DNA from: Planctomycetota bacterium
GTDB lineage: Bacteria; Planctomycetota; UBA1135; UBA2386
Assembly (NCBI GenBank): GCA_025459175.1
Contig: JALORC010000011.1
Location: forward strand, 1-64,000
Length of the DNA: 64,000 nt
Direction of reading: 5' to 3'
Positions 36,597 to 44,977 of the stretch are shown piece after piece (the stretch's first letter is position 1; each line of letters opens with the position of its first letter). A program made the position numbers and the translations under genes. Under the pieces are notes generated by a model that saw only the letters and a list, made by a program, of their open reading frames with translations, ran no database searches and was not told the origin of the DNA.

Positions 36597-38930
36597 TCAG
36601 AGGATGGTGAAGTCGATCGTGTCCGACAGCGCGATCGCACCGAGGCAAGTGCCCGAGTAGGCGCTCCACGCCTGGCACGACAGCGACAGCCCGACCAGCG
36701 ACAGGTCGAGTGGCACATACAACCCGAGCGGGTTGCCGACCAGCGGACCGTCGGCACCGACGGTGCAGCCGGGGCAGAACGGCAGCGGCACCGACGCCGG
36801 CGTGCCGATCACGAAGCCGGACAGCGGGCCATTGTCACTCTGCGCGAACGACAGCACGCGACCGAGCGCCGGCAGATCGGTGACCGTGATCGCCAGCGGG
36901 CCGCAGGCGGTGGCGCGGTAGCTCGGCAGCGGGCCACTGCGGTGGCCGCGGTAGACGGTCGCCAGCACCGTGCCGACGTTGGTCGCCGGCACGAACGACT
37001 GCAGCGTCATGCCGTACTGGACCGGCCCACCACCGCCGCTCCACGCCGACGCCAGCGCCGGCTCGGCCTCGTAGTTCGACGACGTCGCCACCGCGGCGCG
37101 CGCCTCGTTGACCACCAGCTGGTTGCCGGTGTGGTCGTAGCCGACCGTCGACACGCGCACGTCGTAGTCGCCACCGCTGCCGCCGTAGATCTCACCGTAG
37201 GCGATCGCGAAGCGATAGCCGTCGCAATCGATCGCCGGCGTCACCTGCGGCCACGCGGCGGCGAAGCCCGCCCCCTCCAAGGTCTGCAGGTTGCCGGTGG
37301 TCAGCAGCGCACCGGCGTCGTCGAACATCGACACCAGCACGTCGTTCGACGTCAGCGGCTCGGTGCGCAGGAACGCGACCGCGTGGCGGCGGCGGCCGCC
37401 GAGGATCTCGGTCGGCGAGCTGACCACCGGCGCGCGCTCGTCCAGCGACGAGGTCGCGACCGGGAAGTTCTGGGAGCCGACGAACTGACCGTTCGGGCCG
37501 ATCAGGCTGCCGCGCACGTCTTCGTCGACCGGTGAGAAGGTGCGCTGGTAGACGATCGGCCAGTACTGGCCGCTGAGCGCCGTGGTCAGGCTGTAGCCGT
37601 TGCTCTTGGCGATGCGCGGGAAGCTCTCGTAGCCGCCGCCGGTGTCGATCGCCGTCGGCGCCGACGTCTGCAGGGCGCCGAACGGGCCGACCAGCCGCAT
37701 CACGATGTCGTGGTCGGTGGTCGAGAACTCGCGCTCCCAGACCACGCAGAACCACGTGCCGCCGGTCTCGGCCGCATCGCCGCCGACGTCCGGCCGGTAG
37801 CAGCTGCCGCTGAACGAACCGCCGGTGCCCTGGCGCTCGATGTCGAACTGCGGCTGGTTGCCGCCGGCCAGCGACCAGATGCGGCCGCCGACCCAGCGCG
37901 GCGGGTTGAACTGGTTCGAGCACTCCGCCACCACCAGGAAGGTGTCCCAGTTGCCGTTGTTGGCGACCTTCGGCTGGGTCCAGCTGACGCCGGTGAAGTC
38001 GATCGCGAACGGCGTGCCGATCGGGGTCTGGTTCAGGTCCATGCGCTGCGCGAACACGTCCATGTCGGTGGCGCTGAACTGGCTCTGCCAGACGATCAGG
38101 AACTCCTGCGTCGTGTAGTCGAACGCGAGGTCGCTGTTGCCGCGGAACAGCGTCGACGAATCGATCGCGATGGTGCTGGTCAACGGATCGACCAGCAGCG
38201 GCAGTTCGGCCGCGGCGACGAACGCGGCGGGCACCACCAGTTCGATCTGGCCGGCGCGCAGGTCGAGGGCCAGCTCACAGCGACGACCGCGCGCGTCGAT
38301 CGCGACCGCACCGCCGTAGTGCACCCCGCCGTCGGGGCCGTTCCAGACCAGGTCGTCACCGCGGTCGATGCCGACGAGGTCGGTGGCGACCGCGAGCTGC
38401 AACCGCAGTTCGCCGCGCGACGGCAGCTGCGCGAACAGCCAGGATTGCTCGACGCCGTCCGGGCGCAGGTCGAAGCGCTCGACGCAGCCGCCGCGGGCGA
38501 CCTGCAGCCGCCGGGCGTCGGCCTGCAGCGGCCCGGCCGGCACCGGCAGCGCCTCGGTGCCGCTCGTCACCGACGCGAGCCGCAGCGACAGCGGCCAGCT
38601 GCGCGCGGCGGTCGGCGAGAGTCGCGGCACGTAGGTGAACGACGCGCCGTCGAAGCTCGCCTTCCAGTTCCGGCCCATCGCCCAGTGCACGCCGTCGCGG
38701 TCGACATCGTGCAGCACCTCGGTCGGCAGCAACGGCAGCGCCGGCGGCTGGTGCCCGGGGCGCGCCGTGGCCTGCGGCAGCACGACCCCGGGTCGACCGG
38801 CGAGCGCGGTCTCGACCTTGGCATCGAGCGGAGCCGGTGGCTTGGCGGCGCCGACCGGGACAGGGGAAGGAGTCTGGGCCAGCACGGAACCAGCCAGCAG
38901 CAACGACGACCAGCAGCGGATCGGGATCAT
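36597..38930 (-). CDS. large secreted protein with repeats and shared C-terminal module
   Basis: 777 residues. Start MIPIRCWSSLLLAGSVLAQ is a signal peptide; 21 residues further upstream in frame (from 38993) do not improve it. Residues 250-640 contain irregular repeats of the kind VWQSQFSATDMDVFAQRMD, VVWEREFSTTDHDIVMRL, VYQRTFSPVDEDVRGSL and FAIAYGEIYGGSGGDYDVR: each is a W/Y-rich strand, a D-D pair and a V-R-x-S end, as in beta-propeller-like exported proteins. Residues 692-777 carry the shared C-terminal module (VPLDLSLVGLSLSCQAW). No enzymatic motif was found. Confidence 0.75.
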   Translation of the reverse strand: MIPIRCWSSLLLAGSVLAQTPSPVPVGAAKPPAPLDAKVETALAGRPGVVLPQATARPGHQPPALPLLPTEVLHDVDRDGVHWAMGRNWKASFDGASFTYVPRLSPTAARSWPLSLRLASVTSGTEALPVPAGPLQADARRLQVARGGCVERFDLRPDGVEQSWLFAQLPSRGELRLQLAVATDLVGIDRGDDLVWNGPDGGVHYGGAVAIDARGRRCELALDLRAGQIELVVPAAFVAAAELPLLVDPLTSTIAIDSSTLFRGNSDLAFDYTTQEFLIVWQSQFSATDMDVFAQRMDLNQTPIGTPFAIDFTGVSWTQPKVANNGNWDTFLVVAECSNQFNPPRWVGGRIWSLAGGNQPQFDIERQGTGGSFSGSCYRPDVGGDAAETGGTWFCVVWEREFSTTDHDIVMRLVGPFGALQTSAPTAIDTGGGYESFPRIAKSNGYSLTTALSGQYWPIVYQRTFSPVDEDVRGSLIGPNGQFVGSQNFPVATSSLDERAPVVSSPTEILGGRRRHAVAFLRTEPLTSNDVLVSMFDDAGALLTTGNLQTLEGAGFAAAWPQVTPAIDCDGYRFAIAYGEIYGGSGGDYDVRVSTVGYDHTGNQLVVNEARAAVATSSNYEAEPALASAWSGGGGPVQYGMTLQSFVPATNVGTVLATVYRGHRSGPLPSYRATACGPLAITVTDLPALGRVLSFAQSDNGPLSGFVIGTPASVPLPFCPGCTVGADGPLVGNPLGLYVPLDLSLVGLSLSCQAWSAYSGTCLGAIALSDTIDFTIL

Positions 38931-39030
38931 GGAGGGTGCTTCGGGGGACCGCAGGAACGCGGTCGCTCCGCTGGAAGGCCCGAACCGGATCACCGCGCAA
39001 CCACCGCCGCCGGGTTTTCGGCGGCGCCGT

Positions 39031-40527
39031 TCACATGACGCCCTCGAAGGCGCGCGCGCGCGGCGACAGCGGACGACGGTTGATGCGATGCACCTCGCCG
39101 AGCAGTCGCATGACCGCGCGGCGATGGTCGCGATCGTGCATGACCGGATCAGCGCACTCGACCTGGGCCAGATCCGGCCGTTCGCCGACCACCCGCACGC
39201 CGGCGAAGCGATCGGGATGCCGCTGCACGGCCCGGTGCAGGGCGGTGCCGGTCATCAGCTGCAGCCGGTTCAACGACACCCGCTCGATCGCCTCGTGGTG
39301 CGCGGCCAGGAACTCGGCGCTCGCGTGCACGTCGGCGGCGCGCTCGTCGTGGTGGCCGATGATCATCGTGCAGCGCATCGAGATCCCGGCCCGGCTCGCG
39401 GTCCGCAGCAGCTCGCTGGTCCGTTCGAGCCGCGTGCCCTTCTTCATCGCCTCCAGCAGTCGTTGGCTGCCCGACTCGAGACCGGTCGTCAGGCGCACAC
39501 AGCCACTGCTCGCGGCCGCCTGCAGATCGGCCGCCGACAGCCCCTCGTCAGCGCCGGGCCCGGCGTGGATGGCGGCGATCCAACTGCTGCCGGGGGCGAT
39601 GCCCTGGATGCCCGCAGCGATGGCCCGCCACATCCGCACGTCGCTGTTCAGCTTCAGGTCGGTGAACACGAACTGCCGCACGCCGTGGTCGCGATGGTGC
39701 GCGGCGATCTCGGCGAGCACGTTGTCGCTGCTGCGGCTCCGGTAGGTCCGCCCCGCACTGCTGGTCACGTCGCTGCAGAACGTGCACACCCCCCAACCAC
39801 AACCGCGGCCGGTGACGACGGGCACGATGCGCTGCGGATACGCCGACCACGGGAAGTCGCGGTAGTCGGGGAACGGCACCGCATCGAGCTCGCGCAGCGG
39901 CGGGGCGATGGTGCCGCGGCGACCGCCCGGCATCGGCACGATCACGCCGGCGTGGCGGCTCGGGTCCCCGCCCGCCAGCAGCGTGTCGAGGATCGCCGGC
40001 AGTTCGAGTTCGACCTCGCCGGCGATCAGCGCCGACAGACCCGGCATCGTGATCCAGGCGTCGATCACCTCCGGCTGGACGAAGTAGGGCCCGCCGATGA
40101 CGACCGGAATGCCGCGCTGCCTAGCGGCGCCGCAGATCGCGGCGCAGGCATCGCGATACATCAGATAGCTCGAGATCAACACGACGGCGGGGCGTTCCTG
40201 CTCGAGGCGTGCCACCGCCGCGGTCACCACCTGCTGCTGATGGGCGACGATGCCGGACCGGCGGCCGCTGGCGATGCGCTCGCGGGTGCGGCGCAGCCAG
40301 GCGCTCCGCGAGGTCGCCAGGCGGTGGTTCCACTTCGCCATCAGCAGCGAGCCGCGCCCGGGCCGCGCCTCGCGCGACACGCCGGCCACGCCGACCATCA
40401 GCGGCGAGAACACCGTCACCGGATGTCCGGCCCGGCGCAGCACGGCAGCGAGGTAGCCGACCGCGAGCGTCGGGTAGCGGGCGAAATTGTTCAGATCGAC
40501 GACGAGGACGGACGGACGCTCGGACAT
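39031..40527 (-). CDS. B12-binding-type radical SAM protein
   Basis: 498 residues. The N-terminal 150 residues look like a cobalamin-binding domain (SVLVVDLNNFARYPTLAVGYLAAVLRRAG as pattern, then VVLISSYLMYRD, VVIGGPYF). The radical SAM core follows: TGRGCGWGVCTFCSD holds the cluster cysteines but with four residues between the first two (C-x4-C-x2-C, not the usual C-x3). LTTGLESGSQRLLEAMKKGT and TMIIGHHDE are typical of this subfamily. Members methylate or rearrange lipids, cell-wall precursors and peptides. It is divergent from a methyltransferase gene (40671). Start ATG 40527 has GGAGAG upstream. Confidence 0.8.
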   Translation of the reverse strand: MSERPSVLVVDLNNFARYPTLAVGYLAAVLRRAGHPVTVFSPLMVGVAGVSREARPGRGSLLMAKWNHRLATSRSAWLRRTRERIASGRRSGIVAHQQQVVTAAVARLEQERPAVVLISSYLMYRDACAAICGAARQRGIPVVIGGPYFVQPEVIDAWITMPGLSALIAGEVELELPAILDTLLAGGDPSRHAGVIVPMPGGRRGTIAPPLRELDAVPFPDYRDFPWSAYPQRIVPVVTGRGCGWGVCTFCSDVTSSAGRTYRSRSSDNVLAEIAAHHRDHGVRQFVFTDLKLNSDVRMWRAIAAGIQGIAPGSSWIAAIHAGPGADEGLSAADLQAAASSGCVRLTTGLESGSQRLLEAMKKGTRLERTSELLRTASRAGISMRCTMIIGHHDERAADVHASAEFLAAHHEAIERVSLNRLQLMTGTALHRAVQRHPDRFAGVRVVGERPDLAQVECADPVMHDRDHRRAVMRLLGEVHRINRRPLSPRARAFEGVM

Positions 40528-40657
40528 GAACGACGACTCTCCGGGACGAGGACTCTCCTGACGGCCGGATGATGGAGGGAACGATCCGCGGAGACAAGGC
40601 ACGGGCGAACGGCTCGCGCAACAGTCCCTGGCCCGATGCGTACGTCTCGGGTCGCGG

Positions 40658-40663
40658 TATCCT
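40658..40663 (+). promoter_or_regulatory. possible leaderless -10 of the methyltransferase gene
   Basis: TATCCT, 7 bases before GTG 40671. Supports that start, which also places the zinc ribbon at its usual distance from the N-terminus. Confidence 0.4.
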
Positions 40664-40670
40664 CGCCGGC

Positions 40671-41669
40671 GTGAAGAACGAGACCTGCCCGGCCGAACTG
40701 CTACCACGACTGCGCTGCCCGGCCTGCCGCGCAACGGTGGCAGCGGCCGACGGCTCCCTCGCCTGCAGCGACGCCGGCTGCGGGCTGCGTTTCCCGGTGG
40801 TCGACGGGGCGCCGGTGCTGATCGACGAACGCCACAGCCTGTTCCGCGCTGCCGAGTTCCAGGACCGCCAACTGGGCAAGCGCCGCCCCTCGCGCGGCCA
40901 GGCGCTGGCCCATCGGTGGTTGCCGAGCCTCGATCTCAACGTCGCCGCACGGCACTGCGCGACCCGGCTCGGCGAACTGCTGTTCGCGCGCGCGAGCCGT
41001 CCCGAAGTGCTGAACATCGGCGGCAAGCACGCCGGTGCCGCGATGGCGCGCTGGCGGCGCGACGCGCGCCTGCACTGCATCGAGTGCGACGCCGTGCCGG
41101 GCCCCGGCGTGGCCGTGGTGACCGATCCGCGGCGGCTGCCGTTCGCGGACGCGTCGTTCGATGCCGTGCTCGTCGACGGTGTGCTCGAGCACGGCATCGA
41201 GCCGCGACAGATCACCGACGAGATCCACCGCGTGCTGCGCCCGCGCGGCCTCGTCTACGCCGACACCCCGTTCCTGCTGCCGGTGCACGGTGGCGCCTAC
41301 GACTTCCAGCGCTTCTCGGAGCTCGCCCACCGCCGCCTGTTCGCGGCGTTCCGACCGATCGAGGCGGGAGTGTCCTCGGGGCCGGCGGCGGCGCTCGGGC
41401 ACGCGATCCAGTCCGTGCTGCTGGCGGCGGTGCAGGGTCGACGCGCGCGCTTCGCGATGAAGGTCGCGGCGCGGCTCGGCCTGTTCTGGATCAAGTACCT
41501 GGATCTGTGGCTGGCGAGACGTCCCGGCGCCCGCGATGCGGCGCTCGGCTTCTACTTCCTCGGCGAACGCACCGATCAGGCGATCGACGACCGGCAATTG
41601 CTGCAGAGCTACGTCGGCACGAGTCCCGACCTCTACGCGCGGGCGCCGACGGCCACGACGACGCGCTGA
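40671..41669 (+). CDS. zinc-ribbon SAM-dependent methyltransferase
   Basis: 332 residues. Begins with a Trm112p-like ribbon, LRCPACRATV, then SDAGCGLRFPVVDGAPVLID, with Cys residues for zinc. Residues 95-230 are a class I methyltransferase: VLNIGGKHAGAA (motif I, in a non-standard form with GGKHAG), PFADASFDAVLVDGVLEH and HRVLRPRGLVYADTPF. The last 110 residues are hydrophobic and basic. GTG 40671 was preferred over ATG at 40569/40572, which add 33 residues with no homology. Divergent from the radical SAM gene; the two may modify the same product. Confidence 0.75.
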   Translation: MKNETCPAELLPRLRCPACRATVAAADGSLACSDAGCGLRFPVVDGAPVLIDERHSLFRAAEFQDRQLGKRRPSRGQALAHRWLPSLDLNVAARHCATRLGELLFARASRPEVLNIGGKHAGAAMARWRRDARLHCIECDAVPGPGVAVVTDPRRLPFADASFDAVLVDGVLEHGIEPRQITDEIHRVLRPRGLVYADTPFLLPVHGGAYDFQRFSELAHRRLFAAFRPIEAGVSSGPAAALGHAIQSVLLAAVQGRRARFAMKVAARLGLFWIKYLDLWLARRPGARDAALGFYFLGERTDQAIDDRQLLQSYVGTSPDLYARAPTATTTR

Positions 41670-41679
41670 GCCGGCCGCC

Positions 41680-44166
41680 TCACCGCCCGGCGCGCAGCCG
41701 TTCGAGCCGCTGCCGCGCCGCCGCCGCCGACGCCGCTTCGCCGGCGCGTTCGTGCGCCTGCACCAACAACCCGAGCGTCGCTTCGTCATCACCGCCGCCG
41801 CTGGCATCGGCGCGCTGCAGCGCGCGCAACGCCAGCGGCAAGTCGCCGTCCGCCATCGCCGCCGTCGCGAGTTCGCGCCACGCCGCGGCGGTGTCCACCT
41901 GCTCCGCTCCGCGCTGCAGTTCGGCGCGGATCGCCGCGGCATCGGCCCCGGTCGCGCGCAGTGCATGTAGCTGCAGCGCGCTGGCGGCATCGAGTGCAGG
42001 CGCCTGCGCGATCAGCTCCGCCACCACCGGCAGCGAACCGGCGGCATCGCCGAGATCCTGCAGCACCAGCGCCAGCCCCTGCAGCGTGCGCACGTCGCGC
42101 GGCAGCACCAGCACCGCGCGGCGGAGATACGGCAGCGCCAGCGCCGGCTCGTCGCGCTGGCGGTGCCACCAGCCGTACTCGCGCGCCGCGTAGGCACTGT
42201 CCGGCAGCAGCGCGACCCAGTCCTGCAGCGCCGCCCCGACCTGATCGGGCGCCAGATCACTGAGCACCTGGATCAGCGACGCGCGCCGTTCGTCGCGGAT
42301 CGGATCGCTGCGCAGCACCTCGCGCGCCCCGCGCACGGCCACCTCGTTCGCGCCGGCCTTGTGCGCATACATGACCTCGTTGTAGCGACCCCACTGGTCC
42401 TGCAGACCGAGCCGCAGCGCCTGCTGCTGCAGCCGCAGGGCCTGCGGCGCGTCGCTCCACTGCAGCAGCGTCGCCGCCAGATGCAGCGCGAACGGATGCT
42501 CCGGCCACAGCCGCAGCAACGCGGCGGCGCACTCGGTCCGTTCCTCGGGCCGCACCAGCACCGCCCACTGCGCGTGCACCAACAGCCGCGGCGGCCCGAT
42601 CCGCGTCGCCAGCGACACCAGTTCGCGAGCGGCCTGCAGGCCGGCGGGAGTCTGGCCGTCGACCAGGCGACCGGCCGCCAGCAGCAGCGCCATCTGCGAC
42701 CGCGGCTCGCCGAGCTGCTGCGCCAGCGCCTGCGCCGCGTCCTGCTGGCCGAGCCGGCCGAGGATCAGCACGCGCAGCCATCGACATGCCTCGTCGTCGT
42801 CGTGCGGCAGCTGCGACAGTTCGTCGAGCTGCTGCAGCGCCGCCGCCGCGTTCGCGAAACGCAGCGTCTGCAGCACCTCGACGACGAGCGCCTCGCCGGC
42901 GTCGGGGCGCAGCGTGCGGGCGGTGCGCGCCGCGGTGCGGGCGAGTTCCTCGTTGCCGTCGGCGCGGCGCAGGAAGCCTTCGGCGATCGCCGATTCGTAG
43001 ACGGAGGCGGCGGCGGCCCGTTCGCCGGCGCGCAGCAGAGGCAGCCGCAGCAGCAGGAACCCCAGCAGACCGAGCGCCAGCAGCGCCACCGCGGCGAGCG
43101 CGGCGCGCGCGGGCTCCCGGCGCACCCAGCGCCGCAGCCGCTGTACCGGCGTCGGCGGCCGCGCCACCGTCGGCCGCAGGTCGAGGAACGCCTGCAGGTC
43201 GGCGGCGAACGCCTGCATGTCCGGGTAGCGCGCCGCCGGGTCCTTCTCGAGTGCACGCAGCACGATCGCGGCGAGGTCGGCGGGCAGCGAACGCTGGTGC
43301 CGGCGCGGATCGACCGGGTCGTGGTGCACGATCCGGTACAGCACCTGCTCGTCGCGCGGCGCGTCGAACGGCCGCCGCAACGTCACCACCTCGTAGAGCG
43401 TCGCCCCCAGCGACCAGATGTCACCGGCGGCGGTCGACTCGCCGCGTTCCAGGTACTCGGGCGCCAGATAGTGCGGGGTGCCGGCCAGCGCCCCGACCGC
43501 GGTCAAGGTCAGCGCCGTGGTGGTGCGCGCGAGGCCGAAGTCCGACAGCCGCGGGCTGCCGTCCTGGGCCAGCAGGATGTTCGACGGCTTGACGTCGCGA
43601 TGCAGGACGGAGGCCCGGTGCACGTGCGCGAGGGCGGCGGCGATGCGCTGCACGACGGCGACCAGTTCGCGCAACGAACCGTCGCGATGGCCGCCGCCGT
43701 GCTGCAACCGCTGCAGCCGCTGGTCGAGCGATTCACCGTCGACGAACTCCATCGCCAGCCAGTGCCGGCCGTCGCTGTCCCCGGCCTCGAGCACGCGCAC
43801 CACGTGCGGGTGTTCGAGCTGCGCCAGCGTGGTGGCCTCGCGGCGGAAGCGCGCGATGCGGGCCGGATCGGCGGCAACGTGTTCGGCCAGCACCTTCAGC
43901 GCGACGCGGCGCCCGAGCGATCGCTGCCGCGCCTCGTAGACGATGCCCATGCCGCCGCGGCCGACCTCGCGGCGCAGTTCGAAGTCACCGATCACGGCCG
44001 CCGCCTCGGCAGGCTCGTCGACCTCGGCCTCGGGCCGCAGCAGCGGTTCGAGCAGATCGTGCAGGTCCGGGTGTTCGGCCAACGCCCGTTCGGTCGCCTC
44101 GGGCCCGTCGACGGTGGCCTGCAGATAGATGGCGAGCGCGCGTTCGAGTCGGGAGGAGGAGGTCAC
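41680..44166 (-). CDS. Ser/Thr protein kinase with TPR tail (ECF-associated)
   Basis: 828 residues from GTG 44166. The kinase domain has GRGGMG (69-74), Lys91, HRD (189-191), DFG (209-211) and GTPHYLAPEYL. A membrane helix lies near 370-390 and TPR-like helical repeats fill the remaining 430 residues. It follows an ECF sigma gene by about 100 bases; in planctomycetes such sigma factors and kinases are often paired, so the kinase probably controls that sigma factor or its targets. A longer frame with a TTG at 44196 exists. The MTSSS start resembles MTSASSS of the kinase at 33839-36541. Confidence 0.87.
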   Translation of the reverse strand: MTSSSRLERALAIYLQATVDGPEATERALAEHPDLHDLLEPLLRPEAEVDEPAEAAAVIGDFELRREVGRGGMGIVYEARQRSLGRRVALKVLAEHVAADPARIARFRREATTLAQLEHPHVVRVLEAGDSDGRHWLAMEFVDGESLDQRLQRLQHGGGHRDGSLRELVAVVQRIAAALAHVHRASVLHRDVKPSNILLAQDGSPRLSDFGLARTTTALTLTAVGALAGTPHYLAPEYLERGESTAAGDIWSLGATLYEVVTLRRPFDAPRDEQVLYRIVHHDPVDPRRHQRSLPADLAAIVLRALEKDPAARYPDMQAFAADLQAFLDLRPTVARPPTPVQRLRRWVRREPARAALAAVALLALGLLGFLLLRLPLLRAGERAAAASVYESAIAEGFLRRADGNEELARTAARTARTLRPDAGEALVVEVLQTLRFANAAAALQQLDELSQLPHDDDEACRWLRVLILGRLGQQDAAQALAQQLGEPRSQMALLLAAGRLVDGQTPAGLQAARELVSLATRIGPPRLLVHAQWAVLVRPEERTECAAALLRLWPEHPFALHLAATLLQWSDAPQALRLQQQALRLGLQDQWGRYNEVMYAHKAGANEVAVRGAREVLRSDPIRDERRASLIQVLSDLAPDQVGAALQDWVALLPDSAYAAREYGWWHRQRDEPALALPYLRRAVLVLPRDVRTLQGLALVLQDLGDAAGSLPVVAELIAQAPALDAASALQLHALRATGADAAAIRAELQRGAEQVDTAAAWRELATAAMADGDLPLALRALQRADASGGGDDEATLGLLVQAHERAGEAASAAAARQRLERLRAGR

Positions 44167-44265
44167 GGCAGGATCACCGGCCGCCGCAGTCGGCAACGGT
44201 CCCGGCCAGCGAGAAGGCCCGCGACGGTCGCGTTCGCAACACGGAATCGCACCGTCGACGCCATG

Positions 44266-44904
44266 TCACTCCGCCCCTGGCGACGGGCCGAGGGCCTGAT
44301 CGAGCTGGCCCTGCTGCAGCTGCTGCAGCTTCTTGCCGAGCTTCGGCAGCGCGCGCTGGAAGCGCACCCGGGCGTGCGCCTCGCCGAGCTGCAGGCGCGC
44401 GGCGATGTCGGCGAACGACAGGCCGTCGTACTCGCGCCAGACGATGACGTCGCGGTCGTCGGGATCGAGCAGTTCGAGCGCGAGCCGGACCCAATCGCGC
44501 TGCTCGCCCGCCGCCGCCTGCGTCGCGGGCCCCGGCCGACCGGTGGCCGACAGCTGCAGCACGGTGCCGCTGGCGGCCGCGGGCTGCAGCGGCTGCTCAC
44601 GGCGCACGTCGCGCTTCTGCTGGCGATCGTGACGGGCCTGGTGGCGCAGCACGTTCTCGACCAGCCGCACCAGCAGCGCGCGCAGGTGGTCGCGGTCGTC
44701 GACCTGGAAGCGCGGGCCGCTGCGCAGCACCTCGAGCAGCGTCTGCTGCACGATGTCCTGGGTGTCGACGCGCGCGCGCAGCAGCGGCCCGAGTCGCCGC
44801 TGCACGTGCGCGGTGATCCAGGCGCCGTCGGCGGCGACCAGTTCGGCCAACGCCTGTTGGTCACCCTGGTGCCAGCGGCGCAGCAGCTCGACGGTCAGGG
44901 ACAT
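44266..44904 (-). CDS. RNA polymerase ECF-type sigma factor
   Basis: 212 residues. Region 2: HQGDQQALAELVAADGAWI then VDTQDIVQQTLLEVLRS. Region 4: ELLDPDDRDVIVWREYDGLSFADIAARL then LGEAHARVRFQRALPKLGKKL. The long Arg/Gln/Pro linker between the regions (about 105-145) and the absence of a membrane anti-sigma gene fit the planctomycete ECF groups tied to Ser/Thr kinases. ATG 44904 was chosen, because the upstream 37 residues are Arg/Ala shadow. Next gene downstream is the kinase. Confidence 0.85.
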   Translation of the reverse strand: MSLTVELLRRWHQGDQQALAELVAADGAWITAHVQRRLGPLLRARVDTQDIVQQTLLEVLRSGPRFQVDDRDHLRALLVRLVENVLRHQARHDRQQKRDVRREQPLQPAAASGTVLQLSATGRPGPATQAAAGEQRDWVRLALELLDPDDRDVIVWREYDGLSFADIAARLQLGEAHARVRFQRALPKLGKKLQQLQQGQLDQALGPSPGAE

Positions 44905-44934
44905 CTGGGGCAAAGCAGACGCCAGCGCCGCCGG

Positions 44935-44967
44935 GGCCGCAAGGCGGCCGTGGTCGACCGATCGACC
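44935..44967 (-). terminator. two small hairpins after the FAD subunit gene
   Basis: GGCCGC/GCGGCC (44935-44949, loop AAG) and GGTCGA/TCGACC (44952-44967, loop CCGA), both perfect 6-bp stems, lie between the FAD gene stop (44978) and the sigma factor start (44904). No T-run. Confidence 0.4.
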
Positions 44968-44977
44968 CGCGGGCCGG

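Noticed and set aside
36542..36757. N-terminal extension of the kinase at 33839
   Set aside because: Adds Arg/Ser-rich residues without homology and runs into the secreted protein gene; GTG 36541 also has TATCCT 6 bases before it.
44197..44265. TTG at 44196 as start of the kinase at 41680
   Set aside because: Kept as an alternative only; GTG 44166 gives an N-terminus (MTSSS) like that of the other kinase in the window.
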